Below, one piece after another: positions 35,608 to 44,454 of a stretch of 64,000 bases of DNA (within the stretch, counting starts at the first letter, position 1; each line of letters opens with the position of its first letter). The stretch spans positions 123,688 to 187,687 of the forward strand of contig JAFGLG010000009.1 of NCBI GenBank assembly GCA_016928155.1, written 5' to 3'. Source of the DNA: Candidatus Woesearchaeota archaeon. GTDB taxonomy: Archaea > Nanobdellota > Nanobdellia > Woesearchaeales > JAFGLG01. Under the pieces are notes generated by a model. It was not told the DNA's origin and made no database searches. It saw only the letters and a list, made by a program, of their open reading frames with translations. A program made the position numbers and the translations under genes.

Positions 35608-36848
35608 AAGACCAACCCCCTGTATATCGGGAACTCATTGCAGAGAAGCAAAACATCCTCCCTTATCTTCAGCAGAGACGCCTCATCATTGTGGCCATCA
35701 AGAGCATCACAGATCAGACCTGCCACAAGCTCCATCTGCTTCTGCTTCATGCCTCTTGAAGTCAGGGTCGGTGTGCCGAGACGGATGCCAGAAGGATCAA
35801 AAGGAGTCCTTGGATCAAAAGGGATAGTGTTCTTATTCACATAGATACCTGCCTTATCAAGGGCTGACTCAGCAACCTTGCCAGGAATGCCCTTATTAGT
35901 TAAATTAGCAAGCAAAAGATGGGTGTCTGTACCGCCAGACACAAGCCTGATACCTCTCTTGACCAAGGAACCAGCAAGAGCCTGTGCATTAGAGACAATC
36001 TGCTCAGCATAATCCCTGAACTCAGGCTTCAATGCCTCGCCGAAAGCGACAGCTTTAGCAGCAGTGACATGATCATGAGGACCACCCTGCAGACCAGGGA
36101 AGACAGCCTTATCAACAGCCTTAGCAAACTCTTCCCTGCACAGGATCATAGCACCCCTGGGACCCCTCAAGGTCTTATGGGTGGTGGTGGTGACAATATC
36201 AGCAAAAGGGACAGGATTCGGATGAGCCTTACCGGCGACAAGACCAGCAAAATGAGACATGTCGACCATCAGATAAGCGCCAGAGCTATCAGCTATCTCC
36301 CTGAATCTCTTGAAATCTATCCTCCTCGGATATGCTGTGAAGCCTGCCACAATCAACTTAGGCTTCTCCTTGACAGCCTGCTGCCCAATAACATCATAAT
36401 CAAGCATTTCAGTATCCTTAGAAACTTCATAAGGGACAACATTATAGAGCCTGCCAGAGAAATTGACCTTATGGCCGTGAGTCAGATGGCCGCCATGATC
36501 CAGCTTCAAACCCATCAGCTTGTCACCTGTCTCCATCATGGCATTGTATGCTGCCTGATTGGCAGGAGAACCGCTCAAAGGCTGGACATTGACATGCTCT
36601 GCACCGAAAAGCCTCTTCGCACGCTCAATGGCCAACAGCTCAATCTCATCGACAAACTCATTGCCACCATAATAGCGCTTCTTGGGATAACCCTCAGAAT
36701 ACTTATTCGTAAAAACAGAACCGAGAGCCTCAAGGACAGGGATAGAAACAATGTTCTCAGAAGGGATCATCTCCAGACCATTCTGCTGCCTGGCAAGCTC
36801 CTTCTGAATCGAATCAAAAACAAGTGAATCAGCAGATCTCAATAACAT
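35604..36848 (-). CDS. glyA: Serine hydroxymethyltransferase
   Basis: 414 residues, normal length. [49 protein letters not shown] and the PLP-lysine motif [16 protein letters not shown] (~219-234) are diagnostic. Makes glycine and methylene-tetrahydrofolate from serine. First gene of an operon with thyX; divergent from folC, which gives a compact one-carbon module. A GGGGGT motif precedes ATG 36848. Confidence 0.95.
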   Translation of the reverse strand: MLLRSADSLVFDSIQKELARQQNGLEMIPSENIVSIPVLEALGSVFTNKYSEGYPKKRYYGGNEFVDEIELLAIERAKRLFGAEHVNVQPLSGSPANQAAYNAMMETGDKLMGLKLDHGGHLTHGHKVNFSGRLYNVVPYEVSKDTEMLDYDVIGQQAVKEKPKLIVAGFTAYPRRIDFKRFREIADSSGAYLMVDMSHFAGLVAGKAHPNPVPFADIVTTTTHKTLRGPRGAMILCREEFAKAVDKAVFPGLQGGPHDHVTAAKAVAFGEALKPEFRDYAEQIVSNAQALAGSLVKRGIRLVSGGTDTHLLLANLTNKGIPGKVAESALDKAGIYVNKNTIPFDPRTPFDPSGIRLGTPTLTSRGMKQKQMELVAGLICDALDGHNDEASLLKIREDVLLLCNEFPIYRGLVL

Positions 36849-36972
36849 AAATACCCCCTTTTAGCACTTCTCCTCATCAAGGGTCGGTTTATAAAGATTT
36901 CTGTGAAAAATCTGCACTCATTTATAAGCGCAAAACAAGCGCAAAAATTCCATATTGCAAAAAAGTTCCATC

Positions 36973-37037
36973 AGGTATAAAAATAATATAATGAGATATA
37001 AAAACAATATAATAAGGCATATAATAAGGTATAAAAA
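36973..37037 (+). promoter_or_regulatory. Three tandem TATA boxes before folC
   Basis: AGGTATAAAAATAATA, GAGATATAAAAACAATA and AGGTATAAAAAGAACA follow each other between 36973 and 37045, a repeated ~30-bp unit. The last box (37028-37037) has the correct ~28-bp distance to ATG 37060; the other two could be alternative promoters or duplicated copies. Confidence 0.6.
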
Positions 37038-37059
37038 GAACATAAGAAGAGAGACTAAT

Positions 37060-38202
37060 ATGGGATTAGAATATCTATGGAGCCTTGAAAAATTCGGGAT
37101 CAAACTGGGTCTTGAGAATATGAAGAAAGCACTTTCTGAGATAAAAAATCCGGAGAAGAAACTCAAAGTGCTGCATGTGGGAGGCACAAACGGCAAAGGG
37201 AGCGTTTGCGCCATGCTGAACTCCATCCTCACAGAGGCCGGATACAAAGTCGGGATGTACACAAGCCCGCATCTTGTAAGGGTGAATGAACGGATAAGGA
37301 TAGGAAGTGAAGAGATAAGCGACAAAGAGCTTGAAGAATACATCAACAGGCTCCGGAGGATAAAGACAGAGCTGACATTCTTCGAATTCCTGACACTCGC
37401 TGCAATACAGTACTTCACAGACAAGGAAGTTGATTATGCAATCATTGAAGTCGGAATGGGCGGAAGGCTTGATGCAACAAATGTATTCGACAGCAAACTG
37501 ACAATAATCACGAGCCTCAGCCTTGACCATACAGACCATCTGGGGATGACACTTGATGATATAACAAGAGAAAAAGCAGGGATCCTCAGAAAAGACACCC
37601 CCTTATTCACAGCAAACTTCAACAGGAACAATGAGACACTGATCCATGAATGCAAAAAAAGGGGGGCGCCGCTGATAATCTGCGGATTGACAGAAACAAA
37701 GACAAACATGAAAGGGGATTTCCAAAAAGAGAATGCAGCGATAGCAGAAGAAGCAAGCAGATATCTCGGAATCAAAGAATTGCATATCAAGAAAGGACTG
37801 ATGGATGTCGACTGGAAAGGCCGGGCATATCATCTGAAGAAAAACATCATATTCGACTGCGCCCATAATTCAGACGGCATAAAGGCCATCAGCGAATACA
37901 TAAAAGGGATCAAACATGAAAAGCTCAACATAATATTCGGATGCTCAAAAGACAAAGACTATGAAACGATGCTGAAAAACCTGCCGAGATATGATGAAAT
38001 AATCCTGACCAAGTCAGACTACAAGCCGTTAGAGCTGGAAAATTACAGCATAAAAGCAAAGAAATTCGAGGAACCGACCAAAGCCTATGGATATGGGATC
38101 AGCATCACTGGAAAGAAAGACATACTCCTGATAACAGGAAGCTGCTACCTGGTGGGAAACATATTAGAGAAAATCAGTAAGACTTCAGCATCATCCTTAT
38201 AG
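37060..38202 (+). CDS. folC: Folylpolyglutamate/dihydrofolate synthase
   Basis: 380 residues from ATG 37060; the 35-residue upstream extension is encoded by the TATA repeats and is rejected. Mur-ligase-type ATP site VLHVGGTNGKGSV (~38-50), MYTSPHLVRVNERI, VGMGGRLDATNV, DHTDHLGMTLDDITREKAGI, and FDCAHNSDGI are clear. Adds glutamate to folate (or to dihydropteroate). Overlaps the convergent small gene by 29 bp. Confidence 0.92.
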   Translation: MGLEYLWSLEKFGIKLGLENMKKALSEIKNPEKKLKVLHVGGTNGKGSVCAMLNSILTEAGYKVGMYTSPHLVRVNERIRIGSEEISDKELEEYINRLRRIKTELTFFEFLTLAAIQYFTDKEVDYAIIEVGMGGRLDATNVFDSKLTIITSLSLDHTDHLGMTLDDITREKAGILRKDTPLFTANFNRNNETLIHECKKRGAPLIICGLTETKTNMKGDFQKENAAIAEEASRYLGIKELHIKKGLMDVDWKGRAYHLKKNIIFDCAHNSDGIKAISEYIKGIKHEKLNIIFGCSKDKDYETMLKNLPRYDEIILTKSDYKPLELENYSIKAKKFEEPTKAYGYGISITGKKDILLITGSCYLVGNILEKISKTSASSL

Positions 38203-38476
38203 AGAACCATATAAGGACCAAAAGAAGGACAGATATGAAGCTGACATAATACTTCAATGGGATGGTCTTGTGATGGACCTCAGCATGCCCATCTTCAGCA
38301 TCCTCAGGGGCTTCTGACCCTGATGGCCCGTCGACAACTGCATCATGCTCATCCAGCGGCTGTAAATCCTGACCAGAATTATTGGGAACAGCCCCTTCGA
38401 TCTCAAAATCAAGAGATTCAGCAAACACAGATGAAGAAACCAATACAAGCAACAAAGCAAACAAAAAAAATCTCAT
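38174..38476 (-). CDS. Small secreted/anchored acidic protein
   Basis: 100 residues. Signal peptide MRFFLFALLLVLVSSSVFA, an acidic linker (EAPEDAEDGHAEVHHKT), and a C-terminal membrane helix (YYVSFISVLLLVLIWFSI). ATG 38476 opens the cleanest signal peptide; ATG 38485, inside the pcn stop region, is the alternative. It follows pcn on the same strand and is likely co-transcribed. Function unknown. Confidence 0.6.
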   Translation of the reverse strand: MRFFLFALLLVLVSSSVFAESLDFEIEGAVPNNSGQDLQPLDEHDAVVDGPSGSEAPEDAEDGHAEVHHKTIPLKYYVSFISVLLLVLIWFSIRMMLKSY

Positions 38477-38477
38477 C

Positions 38478-39224
38478 TCAATCATTCTCTACCCTTGGAG
38501 CTAAGATAAAAGCGAGATGGACCCTGTCAATGGCGCTATACTCTATCCTGAGAGGATAATCTGAATTGAACTGGACCTTGACCTTATCCGCCAATTTGGA
38601 GCCAGCCATCATCTTCTTGAGATATTCGATAGAATACTTGGCCTTCAAAGTGGAGCCTGTCTCATTCAGGATCTTAGTATCATCATCAGGAGGTATCTCT
38701 ATCTTGGCCTTGGAGAGATCACCTTCTGCAGAAACAACAAACTTCCCAGGCTCGCAGATGAACTGCACAGACTCAGCAACGACATCGACATCCTCGATAG
38801 CAGCATTCAGGTTATCACTTGAGGTCATGATAGATATCGGGAATTTCAGGTCAGGCACTTTCTGCTCGCGCTCATCGAGCTCAATTATCGGAATGCTGAA
38901 AGTCCTGGTGGCCTTCCCTTTCAAGATTATCTTGAGCTTGTTGTTATCCTCCATCTCCAGAGAAAGCATGTCACTGGGACCGCATCTCTTAAGGATGGAC
39001 TTGAGATTAGAAAGATTGATGCCGAGCTCAACATCGCCAGACACGGCATACTCAGTGAATGTTGAAGAAAACAGCTTGAAAATCACCATGGCAACATTGG
39101 CAGGATCCATGGCAACAAGCTCAATGGCCTGCGGTGTGATCTTGAAACGCGCCTCATTCACCAGATCTGATATGATCGAGATGCTATCCTTAAGATATTT
39201 AGGTTCAGCCAATGTCAATTTCAT
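38478..39224 (-). CDS. pcn: DNA polymerase sliding clamp (PCNA)
   Basis: 248 residues, normal length. LVNEARFKITPQAIELVAMDPANVAMV, ELGINLSNLKSILKRCG, and the C-terminal SDYPLRIEY...LAFILAPRVE are PCNA signatures. Forms the trimeric ring that tethers Pol D, ligase and FEN1. A TATTTAAATAGG box and GGGGGGATT ribosome-binding site precede ATG 39224. Confidence 0.95.
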   Translation of the reverse strand: MKLTLAEPKYLKDSISIISDLVNEARFKITPQAIELVAMDPANVAMVIFKLFSSTFTEYAVSGDVELGINLSNLKSILKRCGPSDMLSLEMEDNNKLKIILKGKATRTFSIPIIELDEREQKVPDLKFPISIMTSSDNLNAAIEDVDVVAESVQFICEPGKFVVSAEGDLSKAKIEIPPDDDTKILNETGSTLKAKYSIEYLKKMMAGSKLADKVKVQFNSDYPLRIEYSAIDRVHLAFILAPRVEND

Positions 39225-39346
39225 AATAATCCCCCCTACCGATACTCTGGCTTGGTCCTATTTAAATATTTTTATGCTGGAAAGGTCAAACTGCATATAA
39301 ATAGACAATAAACAAAATAAAAAAGAGACAAAATGGAAAAGAAACA

Positions 39347-39436
39347 ATGCGGAGTGCAGATAAAGATAATCCCGACTCGCAAGCTCATCGAGATTATCAA
39401 ACCTGCACTTTTTAAAGAAAAATATGCGGAGTGCAG
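39347..39436. repeat. 13-bp direct repeat of the tRNA-Leu 3' end
   Basis: ATGCGGAGTGCAG occurs at 39347-39359 and again at 39424-39436, where it is the 3' end of the tRNA-Leu gene. A partial copy of a tRNA 3' end just downstream of the tRNA is how integrase attachment sites look, but only 64 bp separate the copies and no integrase is present. Read as an att-like scar or chance. Confidence 0.4.
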
Positions 39437-39561
39437 GGTTTGAACCTGCGTAGGCACTAAGCCAACAGATGGCTCACCCGGGCTGCTTCATAGTATCGCC
39501 ATCAGCGAACCTCAGCACCCTGTCTTGAGTCTGCCCCGTTTGACCACTCCGGCAACTCCGC
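39425..39561 (-). tRNA. tRNA-Leu (anticodon CAA) with a 53-nt intron
   Basis: Read on the minus strand: acceptor stem GCGGAGT/ACTCCGC, D-arm CCG/CGG with GAGTGGTCAAA loop, anticodon stem GCAGA/TCTGT, loop CTCAAGA (anticodon CAA), a long class-II variable arm (GGC/GCC stem) and T-arm GCAGG-TTCAAAC-CCTGC. The intron occupies 39471-39523, after position 37. It forms a canonical bulge-helix-bulge: CTCA pairs with TGAG, flanked by AG^A and CC^A bulges cut by the splicing endonuclease. Mature length is 84 nt; CCA is not encoded. A CGGAAGC/GCTTCCG hairpin lies in the upstream flank (39584-39599). Confidence 0.93.
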
Positions 39562-39725
39562 AAATGATATCTCAGTTGACATACGGAAGCACGCTTCCGG
39601 ATATCTGAAAATCAAAGATTTCCGTATATACCATTCCAGTTGGATTTTGTTACGCTCCAATCCCATGGACATCGCATACAAACAGCTAATCCTTTTTAAA
39701 AGGGAAGAGAAATAGTATTTAAAAG

Positions 39726-40121
39726 TTAAGGTTTTGTAAGGTTATCAAGCTTGCTTTCGATGTAATTGAGCTCTTTCTCAAGCCGATCAATCTCACTGGC
39801 TATATAAGGGTCTGGGGCTGATCTAGGCTCTGTCTTGAGCTTCACAGCCGGCTTTGCAGCAGAGGAAGCAGAATAGGACTTCGGATGAGAAGCTCTCAGG
39901 TTGGTCTTGGGAAGCTCCCTCTCAAGGCCTTTCATAAGCTTGGCTATCTCACGCATCACATGCCTCAGCTCAACAACCGCCTCAATCTTCTGGATCCTCA
40001 AAGCCTTGAAACGCTCATAAGAATGAAGGGCCTCAACAAGAGACTTCGATGCCTCAAGCAAGGTCCGCCTAACAAGAATAGGTTCATTAATCCTTATATG
40101 AAAAACACCATCAGTCTGCAT
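39726..40121 (-). CDS. Coiled-coil protein, third member of a local paralogue group
   Basis: 131 residues from ATG 40121, two bases after the previous stop; TTG 40142 is an alternative. The N-terminus GVFHIRINEPILVRRTLLEA resembles the P-V-Y-V-R-V-E start of the two genes upstream. Then a long helix (LHSYERFKALRIQKIEAVVEL), a Ser/Ala/Pro linker and a C-terminal coiled coil (IDRLEKELNYIESKLDNL). Unknown function; probably acts with its neighbours as a complex. Confidence 0.55.
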   Translation of the reverse strand: MQTDGVFHIRINEPILVRRTLLEASKSLVEALHSYERFKALRIQKIEAVVELRHVMREIAKLMKGLERELPKTNLRASHPKSYSASSAAKPAVKLKTEPRSAPDPYIASEIDRLEKELNYIESKLDNLTKP

Positions 40122-40122
40122 C

Positions 40123-40347
40123 TTAAACAGTCTCTGGCTCAAACAATGACTTATCTATGTAGACAACCTTCTTGTCAACATCATCCAACGCATTCTTCCA
40201 ATAGGCAAGCTCATTATCCTCTTTGTTCTTGAGCTCATTCAGCTTCGCAAGCGTAGCCTTTGCCTTGTTTATCTTGGCCTTGATGATGTTCATGGCATCC
40301 AAGACATCACGATATTCCTCAACCCTAACATAAACCGGAGCATTCAT
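40123..40347 (-). CDS. Small helical protein, PVYVRV family
   Basis: 74 residues. ATG 40347 has AGGTGAT just upstream, and that motif contains the stop of the preceding gene. The whole protein is the module APVYVRVEEYRDVL ... LNELKNKEDNELAYWKNAL ... KKVVYIDKSLFE, which matches the C-terminal 70 residues of the next gene. I do not know the family. Confidence 0.65.
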   Translation of the reverse strand: MNAPVYVRVEEYRDVLDAMNIIKAKINKAKATLAKLNELKNKEDNELAYWKNALDDVDKKVVYIDKSLFEPETV

Positions 40348-40351
40348 AATA

Positions 40352-41059
40352 TCACCTTTCAAACAGAGTATTATCAACAAAGACAAGCTTCCTCTGTATA
40401 TCCTCTAACTCATCTTTCCAGACAAGGAACTGCCTGTCTTTCTCATTCTTCAACTCATTCAACCTTATCATGACAGCCTCAGACTGCTTCACATCATTCT
40501 CTATGACGACAAGATCCTCAAGAATCTTCCTGAAAGCCTCGACCCTGACATAAACAGGACCGGAGATCTCTTTCCTCTGCTTGTCCGGCTTGCTTTCAGG
40601 CAAAGAAAGCTCAGGAAGAGCAGAATCCTTCAATGACTCTGGGATCGGCATCTTCTTCTGAGGCTTATGGAGATCAGAGAAATCATGCTTGATCCCCTGC
40701 AAAACAGGAGATACTTCAGAAGAAAAATCAGGCATGGCCCCTGTAGCATGAACAGGCGGCGCCATCCCCATCCTTGGTGCAGGAGGGACAAATGCCTTTG
40801 GAGGGGGAGGGACTGTTGACTGAGGAACAGCTGATCTTGGAGGGGAAAAAACAGGCTGCGGAACAGGCTGCTGCTGAAATTCTGATTTTGGAGGAAGAGG
40901 GGGCATAGGCATCTGATGCATCTGGCTCACCACAGATGGCTTAGGCGGGTTCAGCATATGAGAATCATAACCGCGAGAATCATATGAATGCGGATCAGGC
41001 ATATCAGGCATAGAAGCATCTGTATCACTCTTTTTTTTAGCAAAAGACAACAAGCCCAT
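40352..41059 (-). CDS. Pro-rich protein with C-terminal PVYVRV module
   Basis: 235 residues. MGLLSFAKKK is followed by about 150 residues rich in Pro, Met and Gln (PMPPLPPKSEFQQQPVPQP), probably disordered. The C-terminal module GPVYVRVEAFRKILEDL ... RLNELKNEKDRQFLVWKDEL ... RKLVFVDNTLFE is homologous to the next two genes. First of a three-gene operon (GGGGGAT before ATG 41059). The design recalls a scaffold with a partner-binding helical hairpin; that is inference. Confidence 0.65.
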   Translation of the reverse strand: MGLLSFAKKKSDTDASMPDMPDPHSYDSRGYDSHMLNPPKPSVVSQMHQMPMPPLPPKSEFQQQPVPQPVFSPPRSAVPQSTVPPPPKAFVPPAPRMGMAPPVHATGAMPDFSSEVSPVLQGIKHDFSDLHKPQKKMPIPESLKDSALPELSLPESKPDKQRKEISGPVYVRVEAFRKILEDLVVIENDVKQSEAVMIRLNELKNEKDRQFLVWKDELEDIQRKLVFVDNTLFER

Positions 41060-41177
41060 TTTTTAAATCCCCCATAATGATTAATCCCCCACTCCTATTA
41101 AAAGGTTTATGAGTATTGAAAAGTAATGACAAATAAGAAGATAAGTTAATTAATGGCAATAATATGGACAAACAACC

Positions 41178-41780
41178 ATGATGAAAAAGAACATCCAAAA
41201 AATCGGGGATGAATACAAAAATCAGTGGAAATATTTCAAAGAACACAGAAAAATCTGTTATCCTGTCATCACACTATTCGGGGCAATCACAATATTGGGC
41301 CTTGGATATGACAGAATCCTGATAGGGATCCAGGAACAGATCGTGAGCGAAATAATCAGCATGGTCACAGGGAAGACAATGATCGGGACAATAATCATGA
41401 TAATAAGACAGAACCTGATCAGCAACATCCTCGCATTCCTCCTTGGATTCACCATCATATACCCGCTGATTGTGCTGACTACCAATTCATACCTCATAGG
41501 AGCAATAACGTCGAGAAAAATTGAGGAACTTGGATTCTGGGTCGCACTCAGACTCCTGCCGCACGGCATATTCGAAGTGCCTGCATTCATACTCGCCATA
41601 ACTGCAGGACTAAGTGTCGGCCTTTCTGTGTTCAAGGCAGACAAGCATCCATACAGAAAGGAGTTCATCAGCGGCCTGAAATTCTTCCTGCTTGTGATAA
41701 TCCCGTTGCTCATAATCGCAGGGATAATAGAAGGGATTCTTGTGTTCGAGACAGGAAGCACATTGACCACAATCGCATGA
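41178..41780 (+). CDS. SpoIIM/DUF95-family membrane protein
   Basis: 200 residues. Membrane helices near residues 29-42, 75-105, 130-150 and 170-190. The conserved LLPHGIFEVPAFILA segment and a basic, amphipathic N-terminus (KKNIQKIGDEYKNQWKYFKEH) mark the stage II sporulation protein M/DUF95 family. Archaeal members have no known function; a second one lies at 54366. Two adjacent ATGs (41178, 41181) could serve as start. Confidence 0.8.
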   Translation: MMKKNIQKIGDEYKNQWKYFKEHRKICYPVITLFGAITILGLGYDRILIGIQEQIVSEIISMVTGKTMIGTIIMIIRQNLISNILAFLLGFTIIYPLIVLTTNSYLIGAITSRKIEELGFWVALRLLPHGIFEVPAFILAITAGLSVGLSVFKADKHPYRKEFISGLKFFLLVIIPLLIIAGIIEGILVFETGSTLTTIA

Positions 41781-41853
41781 TATGCGACACTTCTGAAAAT
41801 ACAACACAATTTCTCTGATCTGATTTAAATCAGGAAAAGCATACAACAAAATC

Positions 41854-43125
41854 ATGGAGGATCATAGTATAATCATAGTCCTGATTACAGCATTCATAGC
41901 ATTATCAATAATCCCGCAAACAGGGGCGCAGCTCTCAATCAGACTCCTGAAGACAGAATATTACACACAATACCAGTATGAAGACCTCTTCAGGATAGAC
42001 AACAGAGGCAATGTCACAAATGCCACAGTCTGCTATTCGATAATCGGGGATGGCCCGATAAACCGGAATGAAACACAGAAAGGACAGTTCACAATCGAGG
42101 TCAACAAATACAAGACAAAAGGGACAGGAGAAGCCCACTTCAGATACCCCGGCCAATACAATGTCACTGCTGATATAACCGGAACAAACATATCACTGGC
42201 ACAGGAGATAAATGTGACTGACATAACAAAAGAGAACTGCAACATAAGCCTAAGCATAATACCTGACCAGACCTTTTTCCTGAATGAGAAGATCAGCTAC
42301 AAATTCGGGCTTGGATCAGGCAACCTGACAGAATTCCCTTACATAATAGAATACTGGATCGATGATCATTTCAACAAGACCTACAAGAAGAAGCTGAATA
42401 CGACAAACACAAACAAAAAAAGCTATCAGCCAAAGGAAAGAGAGAAGATATTCATGATAAAAGCACGACTATATGTCTTATGCAACAATACAGGAAAAGA
42501 ACATGATGAAAAAATCATAGGCTACACGCAAAACATCCCGCAAGAACAATGCCCAAAATGCGAAAAATGCCCTGCATGCACAACAGAAGAGAAAGCACAG
42601 CAAACAAATGCAAACAAGATATGGTTCAACTACACAACAGCAGATGAGCACAAGGAAGATATCAAAACCAATGTAACCATAAACAACAACAAGGAAGACC
42701 ACATCTTTGAGGTGTGGAGCTATGTATACAGAGGAAGCAAAGTCTATTCAGGTGAAAAAGAGGACAACAAGGTGAGCATCCTTGTCGAAAAGGGCACAAA
42801 GAAGACAATACAGCTCGAAAACAGGTTCACAGGAGAAGCAGGAGATTACAAGATAAAAGTGCAGATAAAAAGGGATGACAGGAAGACGAGCGATGACTAT
42901 ACAAAGGAGATCAAGATAATGCAAGACAAAGAAACCCAAAACAAAGAAACCCAGAAATGCCTTACACAAAGACAAGAACCATACCCGACCAAATACTGCA
43001 TAAACAGGGAAGATATCACAGTCTACAAGGCAAAGAATGCCAGAGACAACATCGCACAATTCATGATAGCATTCCTGGCAATACTCAGCATATCAGTGAT
43101 CATCTCAAAAGACCTAATGAATTAA
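41854..43125 (+). CDS. Cell-surface protein with single C-terminal anchor
   Basis: 423 residues. Signal peptide (IIIVLITAFIALSIIPQTGA), an exterior part with many N-x-S/T sites (NVTNATVCY, NNTGKEH, NVTINNN), a central CPKCEKCPACT Cys cluster, and a C-terminal membrane helix (AQFMIAFLAILSISVII). Two beta-sandwich-like halves are likely. The promoter is a perfect palindrome CTGATTTAAATCAG (41820-41833) whose TTTAAA serves as TATA box 27 bp before ATG. 3' end overlaps the convergent mre11 gene by 26 bp. Confidence 0.7.
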   Translation: MEDHSIIIVLITAFIALSIIPQTGAQLSIRLLKTEYYTQYQYEDLFRIDNRGNVTNATVCYSIIGDGPINRNETQKGQFTIEVNKYKTKGTGEAHFRYPGQYNVTADITGTNISLAQEINVTDITKENCNISLSIIPDQTFFLNEKISYKFGLGSGNLTEFPYIIEYWIDDHFNKTYKKKLNTTNTNKKSYQPKEREKIFMIKARLYVLCNNTGKEHDEKIIGYTQNIPQEQCPKCEKCPACTTEEKAQQTNANKIWFNYTTADEHKEDIKTNVTINNNKEDHIFEVWSYVYRGSKVYSGEKEDNKVSILVEKGTKKTIQLENRFTGEAGDYKIKVQIKRDDRKTSDDYTKEIKIMQDKETQNKETQKCLTQRQEPYPTKYCINREDITVYKAKNARDNIAQFMIAFLAILSISVIISKDLMN

Positions 43126-44332
43126 GAAATCCCCTAGTCTCCTTGTCGATCCTTTCCTCAAAATCAGAAGCCTTCTCGCCATCAAGCCTCTCAGCAGAAA
43201 GGATAGAAAGCATCCTCCTGGAGAAATCAGTTTCGGGCCCGGACAGATCCATTGGGAAACTGCCCGAATGCTCCCTGAGGACATCATCCTCTATCTGCTC
43301 AACAGATGAGGCCTTGGTCCTTATCTCCTCAAACTGAGGAGAAGAGAGAGCAGAAGTGCTGCGCATTACAAAATAAGCCCCACCAGCATAAAGAGAATCA
43401 GCAAATTCCTTAATCCTTATATCAGATATCCTGCCAGAAGACAATCTACCATTGAACTTGAGCAGAAAAATCCTGTCCCTGCAATCAAGAGGGATGCTGC
43501 CTGAAAGCAAGAGATTGACCTGCTCAGGATTCTTCCTGTCACAATCAAAACTCAGGAGAGATGACTCGTGGAGCTCGACAGGGATCCTTGTGAGCTTCAG
43601 GCCCTGCTCAACCTTCTCGATGATATTGAAACTGCCGTGGCCCAGATTCTCCATCTCCCTGAAATTACAGGGAAACAAAGGACCGGGAAAAGCGATCAGG
43701 CCATAACCAGGCTCTTGCTTCTGGAAAACATAATGGACATGACCGGCGGCATAATAATTGAATCGCTTCGGCAGGAAAGAGAGAGGCATTGAATCCATCA
43801 TCGCCAGATCCTGAGGCATGTACTCATTGATCGCAGAATGGAACATGAATATCTTGAAGCCATCCTCGCTCTCGAGATGGTCCCTTGCAAGAAGCCCATA
43901 ATAAGACTTCTCGAGAGTTCCGGCCTTGCCGAGCATGCCTGTGATCTTTGCACCGGTCTTCAGATCAATGGTGAAATCAAGCTTGAGCCTTTTGCCCTCA
44001 TCCACTGAGCCTTTCAAAACATTCATCCAAAGGCCTGCTTCCTCAAGAACATCAAGCATGGTCTTGCCAGAAACAGAAAAATCATGAGAGCCCGCGATGA
44101 TATAAACCGGAATGCCCTTGTCCTTCAGCTGCCTGAGCTTGATGGTGACATCCTTCAGCAGATCCAGACCAGGCATAGCAGTATTGAAGATGTCCCCTGA
44201 GATGAGGACAAAATCAACTGCCTCCACAATGCAATAATCCACTGCATAGATGAAAGACTGCAAACCAAGAGCCTTCATCTTGGGATCCCTCCAAGAGCCT
44301 ATGTGGATATCAGCCAAATGCGCGAATTTCAT
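43100..44332 (-). CDS. mre11: Mre11-type DNA repair exonuclease
   Basis: 410 residues. Calcineurin-like phosphoesterase motifs in order: HLADIHIGSW (start), ISGDIFN, IIAGSHDFS (~80), FMFHSAINEY (~165) and YAAGHVHYVF (~200). Processes double-strand breaks as Mn-dependent nuclease, normally with Rad50. In this window no rad50 is adjacent; the next same-strand genes are a coiled-coil protein and HerA. The C-terminal ~150 residues are divergent. TATA box near 44355. Confidence 0.85.
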   Translation of the reverse strand: MKFAHLADIHIGSWRDPKMKALGLQSFIYAVDYCIVEAVDFVLISGDIFNTAMPGLDLLKDVTIKLRQLKDKGIPVYIIAGSHDFSVSGKTMLDVLEEAGLWMNVLKGSVDEGKRLKLDFTIDLKTGAKITGMLGKAGTLEKSYYGLLARDHLESEDGFKIFMFHSAINEYMPQDLAMMDSMPLSFLPKRFNYYAAGHVHYVFQKQEPGYGLIAFPGPLFPCNFREMENLGHGSFNIIEKVEQGLKLTRIPVELHESSLLSFDCDRKNPEQVNLLLSGSIPLDCRDRIFLLKFNGRLSSGRISDIRIKEFADSLYAGGAYFVMRSTSALSSPQFEEIRTKASSVEQIEDDVLREHSGSFPMDLSGPETDFSRRMLSILSAERLDGEKASDFEERIDKETRGFLNSLGLLR

Positions 44333-44454
44333 GCTTATAAGACGTACAAAGCAGCATATAAATAGATTTATGGCATGGAGTAAATTATAATATTGAAGCT
44401 AAAGATGGAATGAAGTTTGATAATATATATAAACAAGGCTCCATCCCACCCCGC

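Noticed and set aside
39333..39446. 36-codon frame upstream of the tRNA, behind a TATA-like box
   Set aside because: Ends inside the tRNA gene and partly consists of the tRNA 3'-end repeat; no coding pattern.
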